NCBI RefSeq assembly: GCF_024505145.1
Contig: NZ_JANIAA010000004.1
Location: 186,001 to 250,000 of the forward strand
Direction of reading: 5' to 3'
Source: Streptomyces rugosispiralis
Lineage (GTDB): Bacteria; Actinomycetota; Actinomycetes; Streptomycetales; Streptomycetaceae
DNA length: 64,000 bases
Shown: piece by piece, positions 1-7,769 of the stretch
How the letters are laid out: each line of letters begins with the position of its first letter
How positions within the stretch are numbered: position 1 is the stretch's first letter
The notes under the pieces: generated by a model
Told to the model about the DNA's origin: nothing
Databases searched by the model: none
Seen by the model: the letters and a program-made list of their open reading frames with translations, nothing else
Program-made: the position numbers and the translations under genes

Positions 1-1112
1 TCGAACCGCTGGCCGCGCCCGGTGTCATCGGTACGGCGCTGCGCGGACTGCGCCGCCAGGACAGCGCGCTGGCGATCCACCCCCCGGCCGGTGCCGAACT
101 GCTGCGGTTCCTGGTCCGGTTCGGGATGCGGGCCACCTCGCGCCACTACGCGCGGGGGGCCGCCGCCCTCGGCGCGCTCGCGAGGGGCACCTTCGGGCTC
201 TTCGAGGAGCTGGAGGCGGCCGGGGTGGACGGGGCGGCGCACAAGGACGGCTTCCTGTTCGCCTTCCCCTCCCGCGAGTACGCCGCCGAGGCGCTCGCCG
301 CCTTCCGCCGGCTGGACGCGCCCGTCGCGCCCGGCGGTGTGCTGGAGGGGGCCCGCCTCGCGGAGGCGGAGCCCTCGCTCACCGAGGGCGCGCGGGCGGG
401 GTTCGTGGTGGAGCGTCAGTGGTCCCTGGACCCCTCGCTCTTCGTGGACCGGCTCGCCGAGCGGCTGCGGAGCGACGGGGTGGAGCTGGTCGAGGGGGCG
501 CGGGTGTCATCCATCGTGGACCGCTCCGGCGGGACCGAGGTCCGGACCTCGGCGGGCACCTTCCGCGCCGATGCGGTGGTCATCGCCGCGGGCATCGGCT
601 CGCGGGAGCTGGTGCGGGGGCTCGGCAAGGACATCGATCTGGTGGCGGGCAAGGGCTACAGCTTCTCGGTGGCGGCCGAACCGCCGCCCTCCCGCCTGGT
701 CCACCTCGGCGCGGCCAAGGTGGTGCTCACGCCGATGGGGAAGCGGGTCCGGGTCGCCGGGACGATGGAGTTCGAGCGCGACGCCGACCGGTTCCGGCAG
801 CGGCGCATCGAGGCCATCGTGGCCGCCGCGCGCCCGTATCTGCGCCACGCCGACTGGGACGACCGCCAGGAGGAGTGGGTGGGGCCGCGGCCCATGACCC
901 CCGATGGGCTGCCGCTGATCGGCCCGGTGCCGGGTCACCCCCGGGTGCTGCTGGCCACCGGCCACAACATGCTCGGGCTGATGCTCGCGCCCGCCACCGG
1001 CCGGCTGGTGGCCGGACTGCTGACGGGGACGGCGGATCCAGGGCTTTCCTCCACTTTCGCCCCGGTACGGAGTGTTCGTCGGTACTCTTGGCGTGTACAT
1101 GGCGCTCGTTGA
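1..1112 (+). CDS. FAD-dependent amino-acid dehydrogenase, DadA-like (5' truncated)
   Basis: The reading frame is already open at base 3, so the N-terminus with the FAD-binding GxGxxG lies outside the window. What remains is about 369 residues of a DAO-fold oxidoreductase. It starts with a PLAAPGVIG segment typical of D-amino-acid dehydrogenases (DadA). It ends with the family's C-terminal signature, RPMTPDGLPLIGPVPG followed by LLATGHNMLGLMLAP, which contacts flavin and substrate. The family oxidatively deaminates D-amino acids or hydroxyproline-type substrates at the membrane. The exact substrate cannot be read from this fragment. It ends 27 bases before a convergently unrelated, same-strand secreted hydrolase, which has its own ribosome site, so the two need not be co-regulated. 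Confidence 0.85.
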   Translation, partial: EPLAAPGVIGTALRGLRRQDSALAIHPPAGAELLRFLVRFGMRATSRHYARGAAALGALARGTFGLFEELEAAGVDGAAHKDGFLFAFPSREYAAEALAAFRRLDAPVAPGGVLEGARLAEAEPSLTEGARAGFVVERQWSLDPSLFVDRLAERLRSDGVELVEGARVSSIVDRSGGTEVRTSAGTFRADAVVIAAGIGSRELVRGLGKDIDLVAGKGYSFSVAAEPPPSRLVHLGAAKVVLTPMGKRVRVAGTMEFERDADRFRQRRIEAIVAAARPYLRHADWDDRQEEWVGPRPMTPDGLPLIGPVPGHPRVLLATGHNMLGLMLAPATGRLVAGLLTGTADPGLSSTFAPVRSVRRYSWRVHGAR

Positions 1113-1139
1113 AGCGCCCTGACACCCAAGGAGCTTGCA

Positions 1140-2285
1140 GTGGTCAGTCGCAGAACCCTGCTCACGAGCACACTGGGCATCACCGGCGGCCTTCTCCTCC
1201 CCACGGCGGGCGCCGGCGCGGCGCCCGCCGACTGGTCCCGGGCGGTGGTGGACTCCACCATCGCCCGCAAACCGGACCCCAAGACCCTCGGGGGCTGGGG
1301 CTACACCCAAGGGCTCTTCCTGCTGGGCGCCTACCGCGTCTACCAGCGGGTCAAGGAGGCCTCGTACCTGGCGTACATCAAGGGGTGGGTGGACAACTTC
1401 GTCGACGCCGACGGCCATATGAGCCGGAGCTTCGACAACCTGGACGCGATGCAGTCCGGCAATCTGCTGCTGATCCTCCACCAGGAGACCGGCGATCCGC
1501 GCTATCGGACCGCCGCCGACCAGATCCGGGCCCGCATCACCACCTATCCGCGCACCGCGGACGGCGGGATGTGGCACGCCACCGGCAAGACCAATGAGCT
1601 GTGGGGCGACGGTGTCTTCATGGCCCAGCCCTTCCTGCTGCGCTACGGCATCGCCTACGGCGACGAGACGTTCGCGTACGAGGAGGTCACCAGGAACCTC
1701 TCGACGTACTTCCGCCACCTCAAGGCGGCCAACGGGCTGATCTACCACGCGTATGACGCCGACGGCGACGCCCCCTGGAAGCCCGACCCCACCACCGGCA
1801 CCTCCGCCCACTTCTGGGCACGGGCCATCGGCTGGACCGCGATGACCCATGTCGAGGTGCTGGAGCTGCTCCCCGCGAACCATCCGCGCCGCGCCGAACT
1901 GCTCGGTAACGTACGGCACTTGGCGAAGGGCTTCACGCGCTACCAGGACGCGGCCACCGGCCGCTGGTTCCAGGTCGTCGACAAGGCGAGCGACCCCGGC
2001 AACTGGACCGAGACCTCCGCCTCCAGCATGTACACCCTGATGCTGCACGCCGCCCTGGAACACGGCTGGATCAAGGGCGGCGGCTACGCCTCGGCGGCCC
2101 GCAGGGGCTATCAGGGCGTGCTCGAGAAGGTGTCGGTCGGCTCCGACGGGCTGACGAACATCACCGACATCAGCGAGGGCACCAACGTCGGGGACCTGGC
2201 CTACTACCTCGGCCGCAAGCGCAATACGAACGACCTCCACGGTCTGGGCGCCTTCCTGCTGATGAACGAGCGGCTCGCGCACTGA
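1140..2285 (+). CDS. Tat-exported glycoside hydrolase, GH88/GH105 type (unsaturated glycuronyl/rhamnogalacturonyl hydrolase)
   Basis: 381 residues from a GTG start placed 7 bases after AAGGAG. Residues 2-30 form a twin-arginine signal (SRRTLL, hydrophobic stretch, then AGAGAAPA), so the enzyme is probably exported folded. The mature part has the alpha6/alpha6-barrel pattern of YteR/RhiN-like proteins: GWGYTQG near residue 53, ELWGDGVFM with the likely catalytic Asp157, and SAHFWARAIGWTAM around residue 222. The family removes an unsaturated uronic acid from the end of pectin-derived (rhamnogalacturonan) oligosaccharides by hydrating the double bond. The neighbouring secreted sugar dehydrogenase and GH29-like enzyme fit a plant or microbial polysaccharide role. 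The substrate is inferred from family only. Confidence 0.85.
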   Translation: MVSRRTLLTSTLGITGGLLLPTAGAGAAPADWSRAVVDSTIARKPDPKTLGGWGYTQGLFLLGAYRVYQRVKEASYLAYIKGWVDNFVDADGHMSRSFDNLDAMQSGNLLLILHQETGDPRYRTAADQIRARITTYPRTADGGMWHATGKTNELWGDGVFMAQPFLLRYGIAYGDETFAYEEVTRNLSTYFRHLKAANGLIYHAYDADGDAPWKPDPTTGTSAHFWARAIGWTAMTHVEVLELLPANHPRRAELLGNVRHLAKGFTRYQDAATGRWFQVVDKASDPGNWTETSASSMYTLMLHAALEHGWIKGGGYASAARRGYQGVLEKVSVGSDGLTNITDISEGTNVGDLAYYLGRKRNTNDLHGLGAFLLMNERLAH

Positions 2286-2290
2286 CCCGG

Positions 2291-2327
2291 GCGTACGGTC
2301 GCGGTCCGGCGGACCGCGACCGTACGC
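2291..2327. terminator. Bidirectional hairpin terminator
   Basis: A 37-base near-perfect palindrome with two 18-base arms around a single central G (GCGTACGGTCGCGGTCCG and its complement). It lies between the convergent ends of the GH105-type gene and the PQQ dehydrogenase gene, 6 and 14 bases from their stop codons. It has no U-tract, as is common in Streptomyces. Confidence 0.85.
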
Positions 2328-2340
2328 ACCCGCGGAGCCG

Positions 2341-3420
2341 CTACTTCAGCTCGACCTGGAACACCTTGTCCGCGCCGTCCGGCTCCCCGCCGTTGTTGTC
2401 CGCGTTCGTCGTGGACAGCCACAGCGTGTTCTTGCCCGGCACGGTCTCCACGGTGCGCAGCCGCCCGTAGGAGTTGGTGTAGTACGCCTTCGGCGTACCC
2501 GCGTTCGTGCCGTCCACCGGGATCCGCCACAGCCGCTCACCGCGCAGCGCCGCCAGGTACATCGCGCCGTCGGCGTAGGTGACCCCGCTGGGCGAGGCGT
2601 CGCCGGTCGGCCACTGGCGCTTGGGGCTGGTCATCCCCGAGGTGGAGCACTCGCCCTCGCAGATCGGCCAGCCGTAGTTCTTGCCCGGCTCGATGAGGTT
2701 GAGCTCGTCGTACTTGCTGTTGCCGAACTCGGCCTCCCACAGCCGGCCCTGCGGGTCCCAGGTGATGCCCTGCGGATTGCGGTGGCCGTAGGAGTAGACG
2801 AGCGTGCCGAACGGATTGCCCGGGGCGGGTTTGCCGTCCGTGGTCATCCGCAGGATCTTCCCGTTGAGGGAGTTCTTGTCCTGGGCGAGATCGGGTGTCT
2901 GCGCCTCCCCGGTGGTGGCGTAGAGATACCCGTCCGGGCCGAACTTGAGGCGTCCGCCGTTGTGGTACTTGTTCTTCTTGATGCCGGTGACGATCGCCTT
3001 GTAGCCGCCGAGCGAGGAGCCGTCGTAGGTCATCCGGGCGATGCGGTTGCCGTCGGACGCGGTGTGCATCAGGTAGATGGCGTGGTCGGTGCTCCAGTTC
3101 GGGGAGACCGCGATGCCCAGCAGCCCGCCCTCACCGTCCGTGGTCACCACATTGGGCACCGTGCCGACCTGCGTCCTGGTGCCCGACTGGGTGAGCTTGT
3201 ACAGCCGATACGAATCGCGCTCGGTGATCAGCGCCGAGCCGTCGGGCAGCCAGCTGAGCCCCCAGGGGATGCTCCAGCCGGACGAGACGGTCTTGATGTC
3301 CGAGGGAGCCGAATCGGCCCGCCCGGGGGCGGCGGTTCCGGTGCCGGCGGTCCCGATCAGCAGTCCGGCGGCGAGTGCGGTGGCGGCCGCCAGGGCGGCG
3401 GTGTTCCGGTACCTCTTCAT
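2341..3420 (-). CDS. Secreted PQQ-dependent sugar dehydrogenase (glucose/sorbosone dehydrogenase fold)
   Basis: 359 residues with a Sec signal peptide (MKRYRN, a 20-residue Ala/Leu core, then GTAAPG). The remainder is a six-bladed propeller of the GSDH family. Characteristic motifs are IPWGLSWLPDG at the start, EGGLLGIAVSP, YHNGGRLKFGPDG with the likely catalytic His, GHRNPQGITWDP with the PQQ-contacting Arg, and AEFGNSKYDELN. Members oxidise sugars at C1 using pyrroloquinoline quinone outside the cell. A ribosome site (AGGAGAACGCG) precedes ATG. The cofactor operon pqqABCDE lies 2.2 kb away on the opposite strand, which strongly supports PQQ use. The substrate is unknown; homologues include sorbosone, aldose and fungal AA12 pyranose (L-fucose) dehydrogenases. 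Confidence 0.88.
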   Translation of the reverse strand: MKRYRNTAALAAATALAAGLLIGTAGTGTAAPGRADSAPSDIKTVSSGWSIPWGLSWLPDGSALITERDSYRLYKLTQSGTRTQVGTVPNVVTTDGEGGLLGIAVSPNWSTDHAIYLMHTASDGNRIARMTYDGSSLGGYKAIVTGIKKNKYHNGGRLKFGPDGYLYATTGEAQTPDLAQDKNSLNGKILRMTTDGKPAPGNPFGTLVYSYGHRNPQGITWDPQGRLWEAEFGNSKYDELNLIEPGKNYGWPICEGECSTSGMTSPKRQWPTGDASPSGVTYADGAMYLAALRGERLWRIPVDGTNAGTPKAYYTNSYGRLRTVETVPGKNTLWLSTTNADNNGGEPDGADKVFQVELK

Positions 3421-3460
3421 CGCGTTCTCCTGTCTGATCCCCGTTCACATGCGGGGAACC

Positions 3461-3478
3461 GTAAAGAAGGTTTCCTAA
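3461..3478. promoter_or_regulatory. Possible ROK-repressor-type operator upstream of PQQ dehydrogenase
   Basis: GTAAAGAAGGTTTCCTAA lies 41 bases upstream of the leftward start codon. On the other strand it begins TTAGGAAACC, resembling the TTAGGAAA-x-TTTCCTAA palindromes found upstream of sugar-induced secreted enzymes in actinomycetes. Only one half is a close match. Confidence 0.3.
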
Positions 3479-3549
3479 TGCGTCAACAGATTCGACGGGA
3501 GGAGCTTGTGCATCGCGGAAGGTAGGAGGTGTCTCTTGAGGCGTCAAGG

Positions 3550-3565
3550 ATTGGTATGGGCCAGG
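3550..3565. promoter_or_regulatory. Possible DasR-like (dre) site upstream of GH29-like gene
   Basis: ATTGGTATGGGCCAGG matches the published dre palindrome ACTGGTCTAGACCAGT at 11 of 16 positions, keeping the TGGT and CCAG cores. DasR is the GntR-family aminosugar repressor of Streptomyces. The match is imperfect and its distance from the start codon (about 180 bases) is large. Confidence 0.25.
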
Positions 3566-3742
3566 AACTTGGCCACGTGGGCGGTTTCGCCCGTCCTAGG
3601 CTGTCGACCCGTCAGAGATCGGATGACCTTTTTGGTGCATGCTTCTTGACCGCGCCCGGACAGCTGGTAACCCTGCAACAGAACGGAACATCACCACGCT
3701 CCATCCCTCCATCGGCATTCACAGCTCGGAGAAGGAGCCCTC

Positions 3743-5578
3743 ATGGGCCACAGATCGCGCCGCCGACTCGGCGCCTGGCTGGCCGCCGTGCTGTCGGCCG
3801 TCGTCACCCTCGCCCTCACTGGTCCCACCCCGGCGCGGGCCGAGGTCACCAACCCCCGGCAGCAGTGGCTGCGCCAGTCCCAGGCGGGGCTCTTCCTGCA
3901 CTGGGGCATGCGCACCTCGCCCGGCTACACCAGCTGCTCCGCCTGGGAGAAGGCGGTCACCGACGGCGGCTGGGACGCCGGCTACTGGGTGGCGGAGGCC
4001 AAGAAGCTGCACGCTTCATACCTGGTGCTCGCCTCCTTCCACAGCCGTCTGGGCTATGCGCGGGCCTGGCCGTCCGCCATCCCCGGAAGCTGCTCCACCA
4101 AGCGGGACTTCCTCGGCGAGCTGATCGACGCGGCGAAGGCCCAGGGGCTGAAGGTCATGCTCTACATGACCGACGATCCGCAGTGGCACGCCGAGGGCGG
4201 CCACGAATGGCTCGACTCGGCGGCCTACTCGGCCCACAAGGGCCATGACGTCGACCTGACCACGCGCGACGGCTTCGGCGAGTACTCCTACGACAACTTC
4301 GTGGAAGTGATGCGGAAGTACCCCGAGCTGTCCGGGTTCTGGATCGACAACGACAACGACTACTGGATCGACCACGGGCTCTACGAGAAGATCCGCGCCG
4401 ACCGTCCCGACTGGCTGCTGAGCAACAACAACGAAGACACGCCGATCATGGACACGGTCAGCAATGAGCAGAAGACCGGAATGACCCCGGCCTATGACTA
4501 CCCCCAGGCCATCTGGACCCCGCAGCCCCGGCTCACCGAGGCCTGCTTCAAACTGCCCAGCAGCGGGGCCTGGTGGTACAGCGGCACCGACTCGGCGGTG
4601 GACCAGGGGCTCACCCTCGGCCGGCTGATCAGTAACTCCGGATCCTCCGTCAAATCCCTCATGGCCGAGACCGCCCAGGTGAACGGGCGCTTCCCCGGCA
4701 AACAGGAAGCGTTCAACAACTACGCCAAGACCTATCTCGACAAGATCTGGGGATCGCTGGGCGGCACCGAGGGCGGTGGCTACTCCTACGGCGGGCTCCA
4801 GCCCGGCGCCTGGAACGACGGCGCCCACGGGGTGACCACGGTGAGCACGGCCGACCCCGACCGCCACTTCGTGCACGTCCTCACCCGGCCCTCGGGCTCC
4901 ACGCTGACCGTGCGGGACAACGGCTACAAGGCGACCGGTGTCACCGACTACCGGACCGGGAAGAAGCTCGACTTCCGCCAGGGCGACGGCCGGATCACCA
5001 TCTCCGGCATCACCGACTGGGATCCGTACGACACCGTCCTCGCCGTCCGCACCGACGGCCGCCAGGGCATCGTTCCGCCCGGTTCCCTCACCGCGAGCGC
5101 CAGTGTCTCCGCGAGCGGCCACCCCGCCTCCGCCGTGCTCGACGGGGATCCGCAGACGTACTGGGACAACAACACCACCCTGCCCGCCTCGGTCACCCTC
5201 GATCTGCGGTCCGCCAAGAGCATCCGCTATCTGGCCGTGAACCAGCGGGAGTGGTCGGTCTCCTACGCCCGCTCCGACACCGAACAGTCCGCCCGCATCC
5301 GCGACTACCAGGTGCACGTCTCCGACAACGGACGCGACTGGGGCAGCCCGGTGGCCTCCGGAACGCTGCCCAGCGCCCGCGGTGTGCGGTTCATCGACAT
5401 CCCCGCCACCACCAAGCGCTATGTCCGGCTCACGGTGAACAGCACCTGGGCCGCGGCCACCGACACCAAGCGCTATCGCAAGCTGCTGCTGGACGAGGTG
5501 CGCGTCGGATCCGCCTACCCCGGGAGCGGCCGCATCACCACCGACGGCGGGGCACCGCGGATCCGGGCCGCCCGCTGA
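3743..5578 (+). CDS. Secreted GH29-like alpha-L-fucosidase with C-terminal discoidin (F5/8C) domain
   Basis: 611 residues; ATG follows GAGAAGGAG. A Sec signal covers residues 1-33 (RRR, hydrophobic core, PARA). Residues 45-330 resemble the GH29 barrel: GLFLHWGMRTSP near the start, then GFWIDNDND, where Asp202 is a plausible nucleophile. The usual KHHDGF substrate motif is not recognisable and is replaced by a VLASFHSRLGY region, so this is a divergent member. A beta-rich region (about 380-440) follows. A discoidin/CBM32-like domain (about 455-600) includes SAVLDGDPQTYWDNN and RYVRLTV motifs and probably binds galactose- or fucose-type glycans. Family members release L-fucose. Fucosidase activity is an inference from the fold. 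Confidence 0.68.
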   Translation: MGHRSRRRLGAWLAAVLSAVVTLALTGPTPARAEVTNPRQQWLRQSQAGLFLHWGMRTSPGYTSCSAWEKAVTDGGWDAGYWVAEAKKLHASYLVLASFHSRLGYARAWPSAIPGSCSTKRDFLGELIDAAKAQGLKVMLYMTDDPQWHAEGGHEWLDSAAYSAHKGHDVDLTTRDGFGEYSYDNFVEVMRKYPELSGFWIDNDNDYWIDHGLYEKIRADRPDWLLSNNNEDTPIMDTVSNEQKTGMTPAYDYPQAIWTPQPRLTEACFKLPSSGAWWYSGTDSAVDQGLTLGRLISNSGSSVKSLMAETAQVNGRFPGKQEAFNNYAKTYLDKIWGSLGGTEGGGYSYGGLQPGAWNDGAHGVTTVSTADPDRHFVHVLTRPSGSTLTVRDNGYKATGVTDYRTGKKLDFRQGDGRITISGITDWDPYDTVLAVRTDGRQGIVPPGSLTASASVSASGHPASAVLDGDPQTYWDNNTTLPASVTLDLRSAKSIRYLAVNQREWSVSYARSDTEQSARIRDYQVHVSDNGRDWGSPVASGTLPSARGVRFIDIPATTKRYVRLTVNSTWAAATDTKRYRKLLLDEVRVGSAYPGSGRITTDGGAPRIRAAR

Positions 5579-5655
5579 CGGCCCGTCCGCCCCGTCCCGT
5601 TGATCCATCCTCCACCTGATTCATCCCCCACCCAGATGGAAGGCAGGTCGAAGCC

Positions 5656-5802
5656 ATGAACGACACCACACCGCACACGGCGCCCGAGGCGGCGGACCGC
5701 ACCACCCGTACGGAGGCCGGCGAGACCGCCTGGCAGACGCCGGACTACGTGGTCGTGGAGACCGCGCTGGAGGTCACCGCCTACTCGCTGAACGCCCGCT
5801 GA
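5656..5802 (+). CDS. pqqA: PQQ precursor peptide PqqA
   Basis: A 48-residue ORF beginning MNDTTPHTAP. It is the ribosomal precursor of pyrroloquinoline quinone. The defining E-x3-Y pair is present as EVTAY, with Glu39 and Tyr43, which PqqE links and from which all PQQ carbon and nitrogen derive. The tail after Tyr43 is only five residues (SLNAR). The N-terminal leader is longer than the 20-30 residues common in Proteobacteria and is rich in Thr/Glu/Ala. A purine-rich GAAGGCAGG lies upstream of the ATG. It is the first gene of pqqABCDE and ends 10 bases before pqqB. No PqqF-type peptidase gene is in the window, so an unlinked protease must do the release. Confidence 0.93.
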   Translation: MNDTTPHTAPEAADRTTRTEAGETAWQTPDYVVVETALEVTAYSLNAR

Positions 5803-5812
5803 GCTCCCCGCC

Positions 5813-6712
5813 ATGCGCGTGCGCGTGCTCGGCACCGCGGCGGGTGGCGGCGTACCCCAGTGGAACTGCGCGTGCCCCGGATGCTCCGGGGCACGCGCCC
5901 ACCCGGGATGGCGCCGCCGCCATGCCTCGCTCGCCGTCCAGGCCGACGAAGGCCGCTGGTATCTGGTCAACGCCACCCCCGACCTCGGCGACCAGGTCGA
6001 GGACTGCCCCGAACTGCACCCCGGGCCCGAACCGCGCCGGACCCCGCTGGCCGGGGTGATCCTCACCGACGCCGAACTCGACCACACCCTCGGCATCGCC
6101 CGGCTGCGCGAGGCGGCCGGCATCGAGATCGTGGCCACCGCCCCGGTGCGGCACGCCCTGCTGACCGGGCTCCACCTGGGCGAGATCCTCACCCCCTATA
6201 CCCGGCTGGACTGGCGGCCCCTCGGCCCCGTGGACCGGCCGCTCACCGAAGGCTCGCCCCTCGCCGTCGGCGCCGTCCCCGTCTCCGCCAAACGCCCCCG
6301 CTACGCGGCCGGACTCGACGCCCCGGACGACGGCGCCTGGGTGGTCGCCCTGCGGCTGACCGACCTCGCCACCGGCCGCTCCCTGCTCTACGCCCCCGCG
6401 CTCGCCGCCTGGCCCGACGCCTTCCGGCGCGCCGCCGAAGAGGCCGACTGCGTGATCGTCGACGGCACCTTCTGGTCCGATGACGAGCCCCTCACCAGCG
6501 GCTTCGGCTCGCGTACCGCCACCGCCATGGGCCATCTGCCGATCGAAGGACCGGACGGCACGGCGCACCGGCTGGCCGCGCTCGGAGCACGCACCCTGTA
6601 CACCCACCTCAACAACACCAACCCCCTCAACGACCCGGCCGCGCCCCAGCATTCGGGCCTGCGGAAGCTGGGCGTCGAGGTGGCCGCCGACGGGATGGTG
6701 ATCGACCTGTGA
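5813..6712 (+). CDS. pqqB: PqqB, metallo-beta-lactamase-fold hydroxylase of PQQ synthesis
   Basis: 299 residues, the normal length of PqqB. It starts MRVRVLGTAAGGGVPQWNC, the diagnostic N-terminus of the family. CPGC then provides the structural zinc cysteines together with the preceding Cys. The later TDAELDHTLGI and YTHLNNTNPL motifs are the metal-site regions of the beta-lactamase fold. PqqB is an iron-dependent hydroxylase acting on the tyrosine-derived part of the crosslinked precursor. It sits second in the operon, and its stop overlaps the GTG of pqqC in a GTGA, so translation is coupled. Confidence 0.95.
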   Translation: MRVRVLGTAAGGGVPQWNCACPGCSGARAHPGWRRRHASLAVQADEGRWYLVNATPDLGDQVEDCPELHPGPEPRRTPLAGVILTDAELDHTLGIARLREAAGIEIVATAPVRHALLTGLHLGEILTPYTRLDWRPLGPVDRPLTEGSPLAVGAVPVSAKRPRYAAGLDAPDDGAWVVALRLTDLATGRSLLYAPALAAWPDAFRRAAEEADCVIVDGTFWSDDEPLTSGFGSRTATAMGHLPIEGPDGTAHRLAALGARTLYTHLNNTNPLNDPAAPQHSGLRKLGVEVAADGMVIDL

Positions 6713-7488
6713 GCACCCCACGGACACGGCTCGAGGAGCGGTTGCGCGCGGTCGCGCAGGAGCGCTACCACGACCGCCACCCGTTCAACGTACGGATGCA
6801 CGCGGGCGAGCTCACCCCCGCCGAACTGCGCCGCTGGATCCTCAACCGCTTCCACTACCAGCGCCACATCCCCGTCAAGGACGCGCTGATCACCGCCAAG
6901 CTCGACACCTCACGGCTGCGCCGGATGTGGCTGCGGCGCATCCAGGACCACGACGGCGCCACCGACGGCGAGGGCGGTATCGAGCGGTGGCTGCGGCTCG
7001 GCGAGGCCGCGGGGCTGGACCGGGACCGGCTGCTGTCGGGTGCGGAGGTGGTGCCCGGGGTGCGGCTCGCGGTCGACGGCTATGTCAACTTCTGCCGGCT
7101 GCGCGACCCGCTGGAAGCCGTCGCCGCCTCGCTCACCGAGCTGTCCGCGCCCGGCATCATGCTCACCCGGATCGACGCCTTCGAGCGGTACTACCCCTGG
7201 ATCGAGCGCGAGGGCCTGGTCTACTTCCGCAACCGGGTCGACCAGGGGCGCCGGGACAGCACCGAGGCGCTCGACCTGGTCCTGACCTGGGCGCGGAGCC
7301 CCGCGGACGAGGACCGCGCGGTGGCGGCGCTCGCCTTCAAATGCGATGTGCTGTGGTCGCTGCTGGACGCGGTCGACCACGCCGACACCAAGGACGGCCC
7401 GGGGACCGGCATCGACGACGGCCCGGGGACCGACCTCAAGGACGGCCCGGGGACCGACCTCAAGGACGGCCCGGGAGAGGCCACATGA
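6709..7488 (+). CDS. pqqC: Pyrroloquinoline-quinone synthase PqqC
   Basis: 259 residues from a GTG that overlaps the pqqB stop. The protein is the cofactor-free oxidase that performs the last ring closure and eight-electron oxidation to PQQ. Conserved PqqC features are visible: YHDRHPFNVRMHAGEL at residues 18-33, the catalytic-pocket helix RFHYQRHIPVKDA near 45, QDHDGATDGEGGIERW near 78, and FEGY-like FERYYPWIEREGLVYFRNR near 158. After residue 222 the normal protein ends. Here it continues with an acidic Gly/Pro-rich tail made of an imperfect 8-residue repeat (DGPGTDLK-type) encoded by a 24-bp tandem duplication. The tail is probably unstructured and dispensable. It overlaps pqqD by ATGA. 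Confidence 0.95.
   Translation: MSTPRTRLEERLRAVAQERYHDRHPFNVRMHAGELTPAELRRWILNRFHYQRHIPVKDALITAKLDTSRLRRMWLRRIQDHDGATDGEGGIERWLRLGEAAGLDRDRLLSGAEVVPGVRLAVDGYVNFCRLRDPLEAVAASLTELSAPGIMLTRIDAFERYYPWIEREGLVYFRNRVDQGRRDSTEALDLVLTWARSPADEDRAVAALAFKCDVLWSLLDAVDHADTKDGPGTGIDDGPGTDLKDGPGTDLKDGPGEAT
7393..7480 (+). repeat. 24-bp in-frame tandem repeat at the 3' end of pqqC
   Basis: Three full units starting GACGGCCCGGGGACC at 7393, 7417 and 7441 and a partial fourth at 7465. Units 2 and 3 are identical. They encode DGPGTGID, DGPGTDLK, DGPGTDLK and DGPGEAT, extending PqqC beyond its usual end. Confidence 0.9.
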
Positions 7489-7769
7489 CCGGCCCCGGCC
7501 CCGGACCCGCCCCGGCCGGATGGCGGCCCGCGCTGTCCCCCGCCGTGAGCCTGCGCCACGACCGGGTGCGGGACGCCGATCTGCTGGTGCTGCCCGAGCG
7601 GGTGGTGGTGCTGCGTGGCAGCGCCGCGAAGATCCTTGGGCTGTGCGACGGCGACCGCGACCTCGACACCATCGTGGCGGAACTTCGGAGCCGCTTCCCC
7701 GGCGCGCCCGTCGCCGAGGACGTGCCCGCCTTCCTCGACCGGATGCGTACCCAGGGCTGGGTCCGATGA
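7485..7769 (+). CDS. pqqD: PqqD, peptide chaperone for PqqE
   Basis: 94 residues; ATG lies in the ATGA overlap with pqqC. The winged-helix-like PqqD fold is recognisable from PAVSLRHDRVRDADLLVLPE, then GSAAKILGLCDGDRDLDTIVAEL and a terminal FLDRMRTQGWV. PqqD is a RiPP recognition protein that binds PqqA with nanomolar-range affinity and presents it to PqqE. The first 15 residues are an added Gly/Pro-rich leader. It overlaps pqqE by ATGA, fitting a stoichiometric PqqD-PqqE complex. In some bacteria the two are fused. Confidence 0.93.
   Translation: MTGPGPGPAPAGWRPALSPAVSLRHDRVRDADLLVLPERVVVLRGSAAKILGLCDGDRDLDTIVAELRSRFPGAPVAEDVPAFLDRMRTQGWVR

Larger units (their letters stand above)
3421..3742. 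other. Divergent promoter region between PQQ dehydrogenase and GH29-like genes
   Basis: 322 bases without a gene. It must hold the promoters of both secreted enzymes. It contains two possible operators, described separately, and an AT-richer stretch (GACCTTTTTGGTGCATGCTTCTTGACC, read in two halves at about 3625-3652) that could serve as the promoter of the rightward gene. No ORF with a convincing start was found. Confidence 0.6.

Noticed and set aside
507..2282. 591-codon open frame on the minus strand
   Set aside because: It is antisense to the DadA-like and GH105-type genes, whose proteins show signal peptides and family motifs. The minus frame has repetitive Gly/Val/Arg-rich composition typical of GC-rich shadow frames.
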